A stretch of DNA of 16,072 nucleotides from JAEDES01 sp964470055 (GCA_964470055.1 CAYXZZ010000033.1:1-16072); one strand, 5' to 3'; shown: positions 1 through 7,486, counted from the first letter of the stretch. Made by a program: numbers and translations. The notes: generated by a model not told the origin, from the letters alone.

Positions 1-102
1 TGCCAAAGTTGCATAGCTATATTTTCCAGATAAATATTTACTTACTATTTCTGTTGATTGTTCATCAGAAAATCTTATAAATTTTTGACCTTTTTTAGTC
101 AT
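1..102 (-). CDS. IS3-type transposase (OrfA-like), N-terminal part, runs off the left edge
   Basis: An ATG at 102-100 follows a strong AGGAGGTG ribosome binding site (about 109-116) and opens 34 codons that stay open to the window edge. The peptide begins MTKKGQKFIRFSDEQSTEIV and continues with KYLSGKYSYATLA. That resembles the start of IS3-family (IS150 group) OrfA proteins, whose N-terminus carries a helix-turn-helix that binds the IS ends. Only the first part of that domain is visible, so the family is a recognition call from pattern, not proven. It lies just downstream of miaA in the same orientation but has its own upstream signals. An alternative is any HTH_28-type DNA-binding protein. 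Confidence 0.5.
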   Translation of the reverse strand, partial: MTKKGQKFIRFSDEQSTEIVSKYLSGKYSYATLA

Positions 103-131
103 TAGAAAACACCTCCTTTTTTCGGAAGTGT

Positions 132-140
132 ATTCTAACA
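132..140 (-). promoter_or_regulatory. Extended -10 promoter for the transposase-like gene
   Basis: The minus strand reads TGTTAGAAT, a TGn extended -10 with hexamer TAGAAT at 137-132. No good -35 is visible 16-18 bases upstream. A start near 125 would give a short leader carrying the AGGAGG site. Weak call in AT-rich DNA. Confidence 0.3.
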
Positions 141-173
141 TATTTTTAAAACTTGTTTTTTATTTTGTCTACT

Positions 174-1076
174 CTATGGATGCATTTCATAATTTGAATT
201 GTTTTTGTTTTGAATATAAGTATATACTTCAGTAATTGTTTGATTAAAGTCCGCAAAATTAACATTAAACCAAATTGTATTAAATTGATGTTTAAAAAAT
301 GTGTATTGCCTTTTGGCGTATCGACGAGAATCTAATTTTATCTGTTCTATTACTTCTTCAAGTGGTCTGTTATTAAAGAAGTAATCATAAAATTCTTTAT
401 ACCCTATTCCACTATTTAGTATTCGGGAATTATGATAGAAGTCTTTTAGTGAAGTTACTTCTTCTAATAAACCATTTTGGAGCATTTTATCTACTCGGTC
501 ATTGATTCGTTGATATAGATAGTCGCGGTCTGTTGTTAGACCGATTACTTTTATTGGATATAATAATTCGTCTTTATTTTTAGTAATTTGTTCATTATTT
601 TCATACTTATTTAATAGTCGGATAAGTCTTTTTCGATTGTTTACGTGTGGTAAATCGTTTTCTTGATATGACTTTATTTTGGCAAGTAATTGCTCATTAG
701 TAAGATTTTCATAAGTATTGTATGTAGTGCCTTCGGTGAAGGTATAGTTATATAAAGCGGCTTTGATGTATAATCCTGTACCACCAACAATAATTATTCT
801 TTTATTTCGTGATGATATTTCTTCAATTAAATTTCTAACGTCTTTTTGATAGGAAAAGACGGAATAGTCGTCTGTTACATCACAAATATCTAAGAGATGA
901 TGCGGAATATTTTCTCTTTCTTCAATAGTTGGCTTGGCACTACCAATATCTAGTTTTTTATATATAGCAACAGAATCACCATTTATTATTTCAGCATCTA
1001 ATCTTTTCGCAAGTTCGATACTTAATTTGGTTTTGCCGACGCCAGTTGGACCGACTATGACGATGATTTCTTTCAT
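174..1076 (-). CDS. miaA: tRNA dimethylallyltransferase (tRNA A37 isopentenylation)
   Basis: MiaA transfers a dimethylallyl group to N6 of adenine 37, next to the anticodon of tRNAs reading UNN codons. In the 300-residue protein the P-loop GPTGVGKT is at residues 9-16. The substrate motif DSVAIYKKLDIGSAKP is at 34-49. GGTGLYIKA lies near residue 100, GIGYKEF in the second half, and RRYAKRQYTFFK near the end. Length matches the family (about 300-315). The ATG start has an AAGGAAG site just upstream. It follows mutL by 20 bases on the same strand, a common Firmicute arrangement, so it is probably co-transcribed as the last gene of the uvrC-pilin-mutL-miaA operon. The hfq gene often found after miaA is absent; the IS3-like gene lies there instead. 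Stop is TAG. No clear terminator is visible between 103 and 173. Confidence 0.96.
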   Translation of the reverse strand: MKEIIVIVGPTGVGKTKLSIELAKRLDAEIINGDSVAIYKKLDIGSAKPTIEERENIPHHLLDICDVTDDYSVFSYQKDVRNLIEEISSRNKRIIIVGGTGLYIKAALYNYTFTEGTTYNTYENLTNEQLLAKIKSYQENDLPHVNNRKRLIRLLNKYENNEQITKNKDELLYPIKVIGLTTDRDYLYQRINDRVDKMLQNGLLEEVTSLKDFYHNSRILNSGIGYKEFYDYFFNNRPLEEVIEQIKLDSRRYAKRQYTFFKHQFNTIWFNVNFADFNQTITEVYTYIQNKNNSNYEMHP

Positions 1077-1096
1077 AAACTCTTCCTTTCTTTTTT

Positions 1097-2872
1097 CTAA
1101 TCTAATGAACGTTTAAATAACTTTTCTAAATCTTGTTTTGTATAAGTGATAATGGTTGGTCGACCATGAGGACAAGTAAAAGGATTTTCACACTTTCTTA
1201 ACTCATTTAATAACCATATCTGATCTTCATATGAAATATAATCATTGGCTTTTATTGACATACGGCAAGCCATAGTAGAAGCCATACGCCAAACAAATAA
1301 ATCAAAATCAAACTTTCCTTTATCGGCAATTATATCGATTACTTTACGAATACATTCTTCGGCAATTTCGTCTTGAATCCAACTTGGATGAGATCTGATT
1401 ATTACGGTATTCATACCAAATTCTTCAATATTAAAACCATATCCTTTAATTAAATCAAAGTTTTCTTTAATACTTAAAAATTCTGGAGAAGTTAATTCTA
1501 TTTTAATTGGAACAAGTAAATCAATTACTTGAGTTTGTTTTTTTAAAGCGGCTAAAACCTTTTCATAGTTAATTCTTTCGGCAGCGGCATGTTGGTCAAT
1601 GATATACATACCATCTTCATTTTCAGCAATTATATAAGTTAAATAGACAATGCCACGAGGGGTCATTTCTTTAATACGATAGGTTGTCTCTTCGGAGGTA
1701 TTTTCATCTTCGTTGGAAGTATCATTATACTTTGCTTTTTCTTCTTGGATACTAAAATCTAGAGTTATATTTTCATATTTAATCTCCTCTTTGTTAGATT
1801 CTTCAAGAGAAGTTTGTTCGGCTTTTTTTATTTGTGTTTTTACTTCTGAGACGGAATAGTTATCACGAACAGAAATTGTTGGGATTAAAGTTAGTTGTTT
1901 TAAATTGCTTTCTAACAGTTCGGTTACTAATTCCTTTAATGTGTCCATTTTAGAAAATTTAATATCCATTTTAGTTGGATGAATGTTTATATCAATTAAG
2001 ATAGGATCGACATCGATATTCATAATAATAATCGGGAATTTGTCTTTTGGTATATAAGTGTGATAACAATCTGTGATGATTTTATTTAATTCATTATTAC
2101 GAATGATTCGACCATTTACTAGGGTTGTGATTGAATTACGATTACTTTTAGTGGCTTCTGGATATGACATGTATCCACTTATATAGTAATCATCATTTTC
2201 TCCACTAATTGGAATCATTTTTTTAGTGATATCGATTCCATATATTTCATAAATTACTTTTAGTAGGTCACCTGAACCGTCAGTTTGGAGTAAGACTTTG
2301 TCATTATTTTTAAGAGTGAATTTAATATTTGGATATGATAGAGCCATTTTATTTACATAGTCGACAATATTAGATAATTCGATATAAAGATTTTTTAGAT
2401 ATTTTAGTCGAACTGGAGTGTTATAAAAAAGCTCTGAGACGGTGATAGTGGTTCCTTTTTGAAGATCACAACGCTCTACTTCCATGTTTTTACCGCCATA
2501 AAGTTTTACTAATGTTCCGGTTGTACCATCAGATGTTTTTAAAGTGACATTGGAAACTGAAGCAATTGATGGTAAGGCTTCTCCTCTAAAACCAAGGGAT
2601 TCTATATAAAACAAATCATCTAAATTTTTCAACTTAGAAGTAGCATGTCGAGAAAAGGCCATTTTGGCATCTTCTTCTTCCATTCCTACACCATTGTCAG
2701 AAACAATAATTTCTTTTACTCCAGAATCGATTAAAGATATTTCTATTTCATCACTTTTGGCGTCTATTGAATTTTCAACTAGTTCTTTAACAACATTCAT
2801 TGTTTTTTCTACGACTTCTCCAGCCGCGATTTTATTGGCAAGAACTTCATCCATTATTTGTATTTTACTCAA
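1097..2872 (-). CDS. mutL: DNA mismatch repair protein MutL, endonuclease type
   Basis: MutL is the ATP-dependent mediator between mismatch-bound MutS and strand incision. The N-terminal GHKL ATPase is intact: VKELVENSIDA (28-38), DNGVGM (59-64), SRHATSK (74-80) and SLGFRGEAL. The usual ERPAS before the first motif is EKTMN. The C-terminal half has the metal-binding nuclease signature DQHA(X)2E(X)4E at 426-437, plus ACRM (535-538) and CPHGRP (567-572). It is therefore a nicking MutL, as in bacteria without MutH. Its 591 residues are normal to slightly short, with a short acidic linker around 370-405. Translation starts at a TTG; this start restores the canonical MSKIQIMDE N-terminus, and an AGGATGAT site overlaps the stop codon of the upstream pilin gene, suggesting translational coupling. 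Stop is TAG. No mutS lies in the window. Confidence 0.97.
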   Translation of the reverse strand: MSKIQIMDEVLANKIAAGEVVEKTMNVVKELVENSIDAKSDEIEISLIDSGVKEIIVSDNGVGMEEEDAKMAFSRHATSKLKNLDDLFYIESLGFRGEALPSIASVSNVTLKTSDGTTGTLVKLYGGKNMEVERCDLQKGTTITVSELFYNTPVRLKYLKNLYIELSNIVDYVNKMALSYPNIKFTLKNNDKVLLQTDGSGDLLKVIYEIYGIDITKKMIPISGENDDYYISGYMSYPEATKSNRNSITTLVNGRIIRNNELNKIITDCYHTYIPKDKFPIIIMNIDVDPILIDINIHPTKMDIKFSKMDTLKELVTELLESNLKQLTLIPTISVRDNYSVSEVKTQIKKAEQTSLEESNKEEIKYENITLDFSIQEEKAKYNDTSNEDENTSEETTYRIKEMTPRGIVYLTYIIAENEDGMYIIDQHAAAERINYEKVLAALKKQTQVIDLLVPIKIELTSPEFLSIKENFDLIKGYGFNIEEFGMNTVIIRSHPSWIQDEIAEECIRKVIDIIADKGKFDFDLFVWRMASTMACRMSIKANDYISYEDQIWLLNELRKCENPFTCPHGRPTIITYTKQDLEKLFKRSLD

Positions 2873-2883
2873 ATTACATCATC

Positions 2884-3330
2884 CTAACTTTTAAATATTA
2901 CCCCTTCTACTTCAGTATCTCCTTCATAGTGAGATGAGGTATAAAATTCACAAACTATAACTACGTTGTATGTATATTTATCTAAGGACCCATTACTTCC
3001 TTTTGTTTTTGTAACTTCAACTTTACTTCCGTTGTGACAGTAGTAGCCTTTGGCTCTTGGATCTTCTAATTTGTCTAAGTAGCCAGCATCAATTAAATCA
3101 ACTATTTCTAGTGTTTTAGAACCACTAGTTGGGACAACGATTCCTTTATCAGTAATATAGTTTTGGGCAGCATCATAAGCACTTGTTTCCATGGCTTTAT
3201 AGGCTTCTTCCCAAGCATGTTCTTGATACCTTGAAACTGCTGATATGGCAACTCCGGCTAAAATAGCCATAATTGAGACTGCGGCAAGCATCTCAACCAT
3301 AGTGAATCCCTTTTTATTTAATTTCTTCAT
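2884..3330 (-). CDS. Type IV pilin-like / pseudopilin (ComGC or GspG-like), orphan
   Basis: A 148-residue prepilin. The short basic leader MKKLNKKG is followed by FTMVEML, a prepilin peptidase (type III) signal cut between G8 and F9, with the conserved glutamate at position 5 of the mature protein (E13). Residues 9-31 form the hydrophobic assembly helix. Then come an amphipathic helix and a small soluble domain with DLIDAGYLDKLEDPRAKG, which resembles the fold of GspG/ComGC-type pilins. Two cysteines, C98 and C127, could form one disulfide. The ATG has an AAGGAG site 8 bases upstream; stop is TAG. It sits 30 bases after uvrC and 11 bases before mutL. No peptidase, ATPase or other pilin genes are in the window, so its assembly machinery must be elsewhere. 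A role in DNA uptake, adhesion or secretion cannot be decided here. Confidence 0.85.
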   Translation of the reverse strand: MKKLNKKGFTMVEMLAAVSIMAILAGVAISAVSRYQEHAWEEAYKAMETSAYDAAQNYITDKGIVVPTSGSKTLEIVDLIDAGYLDKLEDPRAKGYYCHNGSKVEVTKTKGSNGSLDKYTYNVVIVCEFYTSSHYEGDTEVEGVIFKS

Positions 3331-3360
3331 AAAATTTCTCCTTATTCTTTTTTAATTATA

Positions 3361-5124
3361 CTATATTTCTTTTAGATATGAAAAGAGATTAGTGGCAACA
3401 TCTTCTGGCAAAACTGCCTTTAATTCTTCTAGAGATGATTCTTTCATTTTCTTTAGTGAACCAAAGTGTTTTAGTAGTTCTTTTCTACGGACTTCCCCTA
3501 CTCCTGGAACTAAATCTAAGAGGCTTGCAAGGGCACCTTTTGCTTTAATATTACGGTGATAACTAATGGCATAGCGGTGAACTTCATCTTGAATTTTGGT
3601 AAGAAATAAGAATAAATTGCTGTCTTTTTTTATATCTAGAAGTTCATATTTATCATTCATAATATGACTAGTTCGGTGATTTTTATCTTTTACTAAGCCA
3701 ATGATTGGAATGTTTAAACCTAAGGAGTCAATTATTTCTTTCGCAATACTTATTTGTTGCATTCCTCCATCCATAACTATTAGGTCAGGTTTTTCTAGGT
3801 TTTCCATTAAAACTTTATAGTATCTTCTATATAGCACTTCTTTCATAGCAGATAAATCGTCTTTTACTTCTGTACTTATTTTGTATTTTCGATAATCATC
3901 TTTTTGAGGAATAAAATCATTAAAAACAACCATACCACCAACATAGAAGGTTCCAAAAAGATGAGAGTTATCAAATGATTCCATACGTGATGCCCTAGCA
4001 ATATGAAGAAGTTCTTTTAGTTCTTCAACGGCTTGAAGACGAATTTCATCATCTTTTTTTAAGGTTTCTTCTTGAAGTTCCATTTGTTCTTTAGCGTTTT
4101 CTTTCGCAAGTTCAACAAGATTTTTTAGTTTACCTTTTTGAGGTTTTAGAACTTTGATATTAAAGTATTCGGCTAAAAGATTCTCATCGAACTCAAGTGG
4201 AACATATAATTCTTTTGGAAGAAGAGCACCTTTTTCATAGAATTTGATTAAGTATTCAACCACTTCATCAACTGGTTCTCCCATCGTTTGAATAATTTCA
4301 TTATGACGTCCAAAAAGTAAGCCATCTCTGATGAAAAAGATTTCAATTGATAGATAATTGTTGTCGTGATAATAATTTACTAAATCGAAATTATAGTTTT
4401 TGTTTAAATCGATTTTTTGTTTACGAAGAGTTGTGTCGATATCTTCTAACATATTTTTTAATTCTAAGGCGCGTTCGTAATTTAAATTTTCACTTGCTTT
4501 ATGCATCTCTTGTTTGATTTTTTCAGATATTATGGATGGATCTCCATTTAAAAACGTAGTAATTTCTTTTGTCATTTTGGTTATTTCTTCGGATGAAACA
4601 TCTTTGACGCAATATCCTAAACATTCGTGAATGTGATAATATAAACATAATTCTTTTTTTAGTTTCTCACATTTACGTAAAGGATAAATTCGATTAATCA
4701 TATTAACAGTTTTTCTTGCAGCCTTAACATTAGGATATGGTCCATAGAGATGATTTTTATTTTTCTTTCTTTTAACGTTTCTAACTATTTTTAAAGTCGG
4801 GTATTTTTCATTAGTTAATTCGATATAAGGATAAGTTTTATCATCTTTTAAAAGAATGTTATATTTTGGATCATACTTTTTAATTAAAGTTATTTCTAAA
4901 ATTAATGATTCTAACTCTGACGAAGTGACGATATATTCAAAATCATCTATATCTTCTACTAACATTTTAGTTTTTCCTGTCACAGTGCCAGTGAAGTAAC
5001 TTTTTAATCTATTTTTTAAATTTTTGGCTTTTCCAACGTAGATAATTACACCATCTTTATTTTTCATTTGGTAACTACCTGGTTTAGTTGGGACTAAAGC
5101 TAATTTTTCTTTAAAATTTTTCAT
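3361..5124 (-). CDS. uvrC: UvrABC excision nuclease subunit C
   Basis: UvrC makes both incisions around a bulky lesion in nucleotide excision repair. Domains over 587 residues: GIY-YIG nuclease (GSY at 16, YVG at 29-31, R39, E77); four cysteines C152, C160, C168, C172 placed like the iron-sulfur ligands of UvrC; UVR motif for UvrB binding (about 199-233); RNase H-like second nuclease with SFDNSH (D385), MDGG (D452) and DEVHR (H516); and a helix-hairpin-helix pair from about 534. I chose the ATG at 5124-5122 rather than an upstream start near 5187. It has a GGTGAT site, begins MKNFKEKLALVPTKPG as homologues do, and the putative promoter overlaps the extra 21 codons. First gene of the repair operon; stop TAG. 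Length is typical (about 590-610). Confidence 0.97.
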   Translation of the reverse strand: MKNFKEKLALVPTKPGSYQMKNKDGVIIYVGKAKNLKNRLKSYFTGTVTGKTKMLVEDIDDFEYIVTSSELESLILEITLIKKYDPKYNILLKDDKTYPYIELTNEKYPTLKIVRNVKRKKNKNHLYGPYPNVKAARKTVNMINRIYPLRKCEKLKKELCLYYHIHECLGYCVKDVSSEEITKMTKEITTFLNGDPSIISEKIKQEMHKASENLNYERALELKNMLEDIDTTLRKQKIDLNKNYNFDLVNYYHDNNYLSIEIFFIRDGLLFGRHNEIIQTMGEPVDEVVEYLIKFYEKGALLPKELYVPLEFDENLLAEYFNIKVLKPQKGKLKNLVELAKENAKEQMELQEETLKKDDEIRLQAVEELKELLHIARASRMESFDNSHLFGTFYVGGMVVFNDFIPQKDDYRKYKISTEVKDDLSAMKEVLYRRYYKVLMENLEKPDLIVMDGGMQQISIAKEIIDSLGLNIPIIGLVKDKNHRTSHIMNDKYELLDIKKDSNLFLFLTKIQDEVHRYAISYHRNIKAKGALASLLDLVPGVGEVRRKELLKHFGSLKKMKESSLEELKAVLPEDVATNLFSYLKEI

Positions 5125-5142
5125 AACATCACCAATAGTTAT

Positions 5143-5171
5143 ATTATAACACGTATAATATTGATTAGTAA
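5143..5171 (-). promoter_or_regulatory. Putative sigma-A promoter of the uvrC operon
   Basis: On the minus strand the -10 is TATAAT (5148-5143), with TTACTA (5171-5166) 17 bases upstream as a weak -35. The predicted start near 5136 leaves a very short leader ending in GGTGAT before the uvrC ATG. No clear stronger promoter is visible for the four-gene operon, although a TATAAT at 3360-3355 just before the pilin gene might add internal transcription. Confidence 0.45.
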
Positions 5172-5239
5172 ATTGATGAAGTCGCAAATCATCTTTTTAC
5201 AAGTATAATAAAACTACTCTTTTTGAGTAAATTTATGTG

Positions 5240-5411
5240 ATTGAGTTTAGGCAGATTATAACAAGGATTTAGTGTATCCATTTTTTTGACGGCCTAGCTC
5301 TTTTCTTTTTATTATCCTAGTTTTAGAATGTGAGGATTATTTATTTTATCTTATATAACTAGCGTGATGAGGAGTAGATGACACAAAGAGTTTAATCGTA
5401 AATATGAAAGG
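5240..5411 (+). ncRNA. Noncoding left end of the IS110 element, possible bridge RNA region
   Basis: No plausible gene is seen here. In IS110-group elements the noncoding end upstream of the transposase encodes the structured bridge RNA that pairs with target and donor DNA; this is family knowledge. What is visible: small stems GGAT/ATCC (5265-5268 with 5276-5279) and ATCCT/AGGAT (5314-5318 with 5333-5337), and a segment ACTAGCGTGATGAGGAGTAG at 5358-5377 just before the coding part. The pairing is modest and the element is decayed, so RNA production and function are inference. Confidence 0.3.
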
Positions 5412-6554
5412 ATGGTTACTTTAGTTAGTTCTTGTGGTGAAGTTCTAATTGAACCATATGGAATTAATCATTCTATCTATTAATGATTTTACTAATTTGC
5501 TTAATAGAATCAAAAAACATAAATTAGAAGATATTTCTGTAATAATGGAATCAACCGGTATTTATCATAGACCAATAGAAAGATTCTTTTTAGAGAATAA
5601 TCTCAAAGTATTTGTCATAAATCCTATTTATGGAAAAATGCATAAAAGAAATATAAGGAAAACTAAAACAGATAAAGAAGATTGTTTTAATTTAGTTAAT
5701 CTTTTCTACACAAATGAATTTAAGCAATATATTAAGCCTAATCAATTGTATTTAGATATGAATGCTTTATCTAGGCAATATTTTGCATTAGATGAGTTGT
5801 ATGTAAATCTTAAAACCGATATAAGAATTTAGTTTATTTATGTTTTCCTGAATATGAATTAGTGTTTAAAAACAGCACAATATATAGTGAAATTGCTTTA
5901 TTATTTATAGAGAAATATCCACATGTAGATATTATTTCAAATACTAGAATTGATTGTTTACAAAATTTCTTTAAAAAGAATAATTTTAGAAATTGGAAAT
6001 CTAAGCCAACCAAAATAATGCAATATGCAATCTCATCATATCCATCTATTGATATGAATGATGAACTGGTTTCTAATTTATCACAAGTGGTTAGATTGAT
6101 TAATGTTTATAAAAAGGAAATAGAAATAATCAAATATAAGTTAATTACATTAGGAAAAAAATCTAAATATTTTATTTTGATTAATTCGATATTTGGAATT
6201 GGAGAAATTACTGCCTCAATTATAATTGCCGAACTTAGAGACATTAATAGATTCAATAACATCAAAGAATTGACTGCATACTGTGGATTAGATCCATCGA
6301 TAAAACAATTTGGGAAATCAATCAATACTCATGGACCAATTTCTAAATCAGGAAGCAAATATCTAAGGAAAATTTTGTATATCGCAGCTTCTAACATTGT
6401 CAGACTAACAGCAATATCCAAACAAGAAAATGATATCGAAAATTATTACAGAAAAAAACGTAATGAAGGAAAACATCATTACGCATCAATAGTTGCCTGC
6501 ACAACTAAACTTCTACGAAAAATTTTAGCATTGTGTAAGCAATTAGATAATTAG
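5412..6554 (+). pseudogene. IS110-family transposase, N-terminus eroded and two frameshifts
   Basis: Three pieces read as one protein. Piece 1, from ATG 5412 to about 5475, reads MVTLVSSCGEVLIEPYGINHS, then runs into a stop. Piece 2, about 5470-5820 in the next frame, has the DEDD-domain motifs MESTGIYH and KTDKEDCFNLVNLF. Piece 3, about 5820-6554 back in the first frame, reads YKNLVYLCFPEYELVF and onward. It includes the Transposase_20 core FGIGEITASIIIAELRD, YCGLDPSIKQFGKS and SKSGSKYLRK with the conserved serine. The GTG at 5862 and TTG at 5449 are therefore not real starts. The two shifts cancel. The usual N-terminal IDVAKGK-type stretch with the first catalytic aspartate is missing; only HKEFNRKYER precedes piece 1 in frame. 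IS110 enzymes recombine DNA guided by a bridge RNA. Stop is TAG. Confidence 0.85.
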
Positions 6555-6575
6555 TAGTTATCACCACATAACTAC
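6554..6575 (+). repeat. Perfect 8-bp inverted repeat at the IS110 right end
   Basis: GTAGTTAT (6554-6561) and ATAACTAC (6568-6575) are exact complements around a six-base loop CACCAC. The hairpin starts at the last base of the transposase stop codon. There is no T-run, so it is not a rho-independent terminator. It may be a subterminal structure of the element or a stabilising 3-prime hairpin. Confidence 0.6.
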
Positions 6576-6693
6576 GCTTATATTATATACCAAATAAACG
6601 TATTATTTCTATTTTTTAAAAATTTAGAAATTTCACGTCTTTTTGTATTGTCTATAATATCATAAAATTTAATATTGACAAAACTTAGAATGT

Positions 6694-6721
6694 TAAAAAA
6701 ATACCTCTTTTGAGATACTTT
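6694..6721 (-). terminator. Rho-independent terminator of the ATPase-tkt-sirA-yneF cluster
   Basis: On the minus strand AAAGTATCTC (6721-6712), loop AAAA and GAGGTATTTT (6707-6698) form a 10-bp stem with two G-U pairs, followed directly by more Ts. The yneF stop codon TAA (6722-6720) overlaps the base of the stem. The 165-base gap to the IS110 gene (6555-6719) otherwise holds the IS right end and AT-rich DNA. A minus-strand TTGTCA-16-TATTAT (6681-6654) inside it could be a chance promoter. Confidence 0.8.
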
Positions 6722-6929
6722 ATTGATATTTTTCCATTGCCTTCATCATTTGATTAATTTGTTTTTGATTAGGTTTTCTACCCATTTGCATCATTAAGGC
6801 TTTAATCATATCTTCATTAATAGGTGGATTCTTTTTTAGGTACTTTTGCATTACTGTTCTTGCGATAAAGAAACCAGCAACTGCACCAATAAGAAGACCT
6901 ATTACTAGTAATAATATATCTTGTAGCAT
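6720..6929 (-). CDS. yneF: UPF0154 family small membrane protein YneF
   Basis: A 69-residue protein with one N-terminal transmembrane helix (about 5-26, glycine-rich LLIGAVAGFFIA). The cytoplasmic tail carries the family signature YLKKNPPINEDMIKALMMQM and GRKPNQKQINQMMKAM. This pattern is diagnostic of UPF0154 (B. subtilis YneF, about 72 residues); the molecular function is not established. ATG start with an AAGGAGATG site. It follows the sirA-like gene by 59 bases; in B. subtilis yneF also lies beside sirA (yneE) and tkt, so both family and gene order agree. Last gene of the cluster. Confidence 0.93.
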   Translation of the reverse strand: MLQDILLLVIGLLIGAVAGFFIARTVMQKYLKKNPPINEDMIKALMMQMGRKPNQKQINQMMKAMEKYQ

Positions 6930-6988
6930 TGTTTCATCTCCTTATCTATATTTTACAAGATTTTCTGCATTTAGACAAGAATTTATTA

Positions 6989-7441
6989 TTAAATTGTATA
7001 TGTTTGAAGAGGAATTAATGGGATTTTTTCTTCAGTAGTTAAGAAAAAGAAGTCTTGATAGTTAAACTCACAAACAAAATAATTATTAGAAAAATTTTTT
7101 AATATAGAAAAGAAAGTAGAAAATGATTGTTCGCTTTCTATTTTAATGTAACTTCTTTTTATTTCTAAGCGACTTATTTCATCTTTATATAAATTGTTTA
7201 TATAATGAATTTGCCCTTTTTTAGAGTATGGAATGTCTTGATGAAACTGAAGGAAAATTTTTCGATCAAGTTCTGTTTTTCTAATGGGGTTTGCTAATTG
7301 TGAAAAAAGATTGTATCCAAATAAAATCTCATTTTTATCGAGATAATATATTTGTTTTAAGACACTGAAAAGTACTCGCTCATTACCGGCATACAATTTT
7401 TTAAATTCTTCTTTTAAATCAAAAATAAAATAGACTCTCAT
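6989..7441 (-). CDS. sirA: SirA-like protein (sporulation inhibitor of replication, YneE)
   Basis: A 150-residue soluble protein with no signal peptide or membrane segment. Its start VYFIFDLKEEFKKLYAGNER parallels the SirA start, where a YYTYLIKEEF-type strand leads into F-G-R/N-E. The middle LANPI and the end FFSILKNFSNNYFVCEFNYQ parallel the family's FFEVLKK...FLAMDFN. In B. subtilis SirA binds domain I of DnaA and blocks new rounds of replication at the onset of sporulation. That identity rests on remembered similarity plus gene order: it lies between tkt and yneF exactly as in Bacillus. ATG with GGTGAT just upstream, the same unusual site as uvrC. The 45-base gap after tkt holds a 13-bp palindrome. 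Whether this organism sporulates is not shown here. Confidence 0.75.
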   Translation of the reverse strand: MRVYFIFDLKEEFKKLYAGNERVLFSVLKQIYYLDKNEILFGYNLFSQLANPIRKTELDRKIFLQFHQDIPYSKKGQIHYINNLYKDEISRLEIKRSYIKIESEQSFSTFFSILKNFSNNYFVCEFNYQDFFFLTTEEKIPLIPLQTYTI

Positions 7442-7455
7442 AATATCACCAAGAT

Positions 7456-7468
7456 TAGTGTAACACTA
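7456..7468 (-). promoter_or_regulatory. 13-bp palindrome between tkt and sirA
   Basis: TAGTGT, one central base, ACACTA: a perfect 6-1-6 palindrome upstream of the sirA ribosome binding site. Symmetry and position suit a dimeric repressor site; no known operator (for example a Spo0A box) is matched. It is too short for a stable terminator and has no T-run. Confidence 0.35.
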
Positions 7469-7486
7469 TGAAATGTCTATTTATGT

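Larger units (their letters stand above)
1..140 (-). mobile_element. Possible end of an IS3-like element, truncated by the window
   Basis: Read on the minus strand from 140, the sequence starts TGTTAGAATACACTTCCG, then A-rich DNA and the ribosome binding site of the transposase-like gene. Starting with TG close upstream of OrfA is what IS3-family terminal repeats do. The other end and the target duplication lie outside the window, so the boundary at 140 is inference. Confidence 0.3.
5230..6580 (+). mobile_element. Decayed IS110-family insertion sequence
   Basis: A plus-strand element among minus-strand genes, recognised by the broken DEDD/Transposase_20 transposase (5412-6554). It includes an upstream noncoding stretch of about 180 bases and a hairpin just after the transposase stop. 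IS110 elements lack terminal inverted repeats and usually give no long target duplication, so the exact ends cannot be read from one copy; the coordinates given are approximate. The element lies between the end of the tkt-sirA-yneF operon and the promoter of uvrC. It is unlikely to move on its own, because the transposase is frameshifted twice and its first catalytic aspartate is not found. Confidence 0.65.

Noticed and set aside
934..1116. Plus-strand ORFs opposite miaA, mutL (2664-2894) and the ATPase (11593-11838, 11848-12042), and the minus-strand ORF 6107-6325 inside the transposase
   Set aside because: All are antisense shadows of well-supported genes and show low-complexity, Ser/Ile-rich composition.
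5125..5187. An N-terminal extension of uvrC starting near 5187
   Set aside because: The extra 21 residues do not resemble UvrC, the putative promoter -10 and -35 fall inside them, and the ATG at 5124 has its own GGTGAT site and the canonical N-terminus.
6654..6681. Minus-strand TTGTCA-16-TATTAT promoter reading into the IS110 remnant
   Set aside because: The spacer is short, the DNA is very AT-rich and no gene follows in that direction before uvrC; chance is likely.
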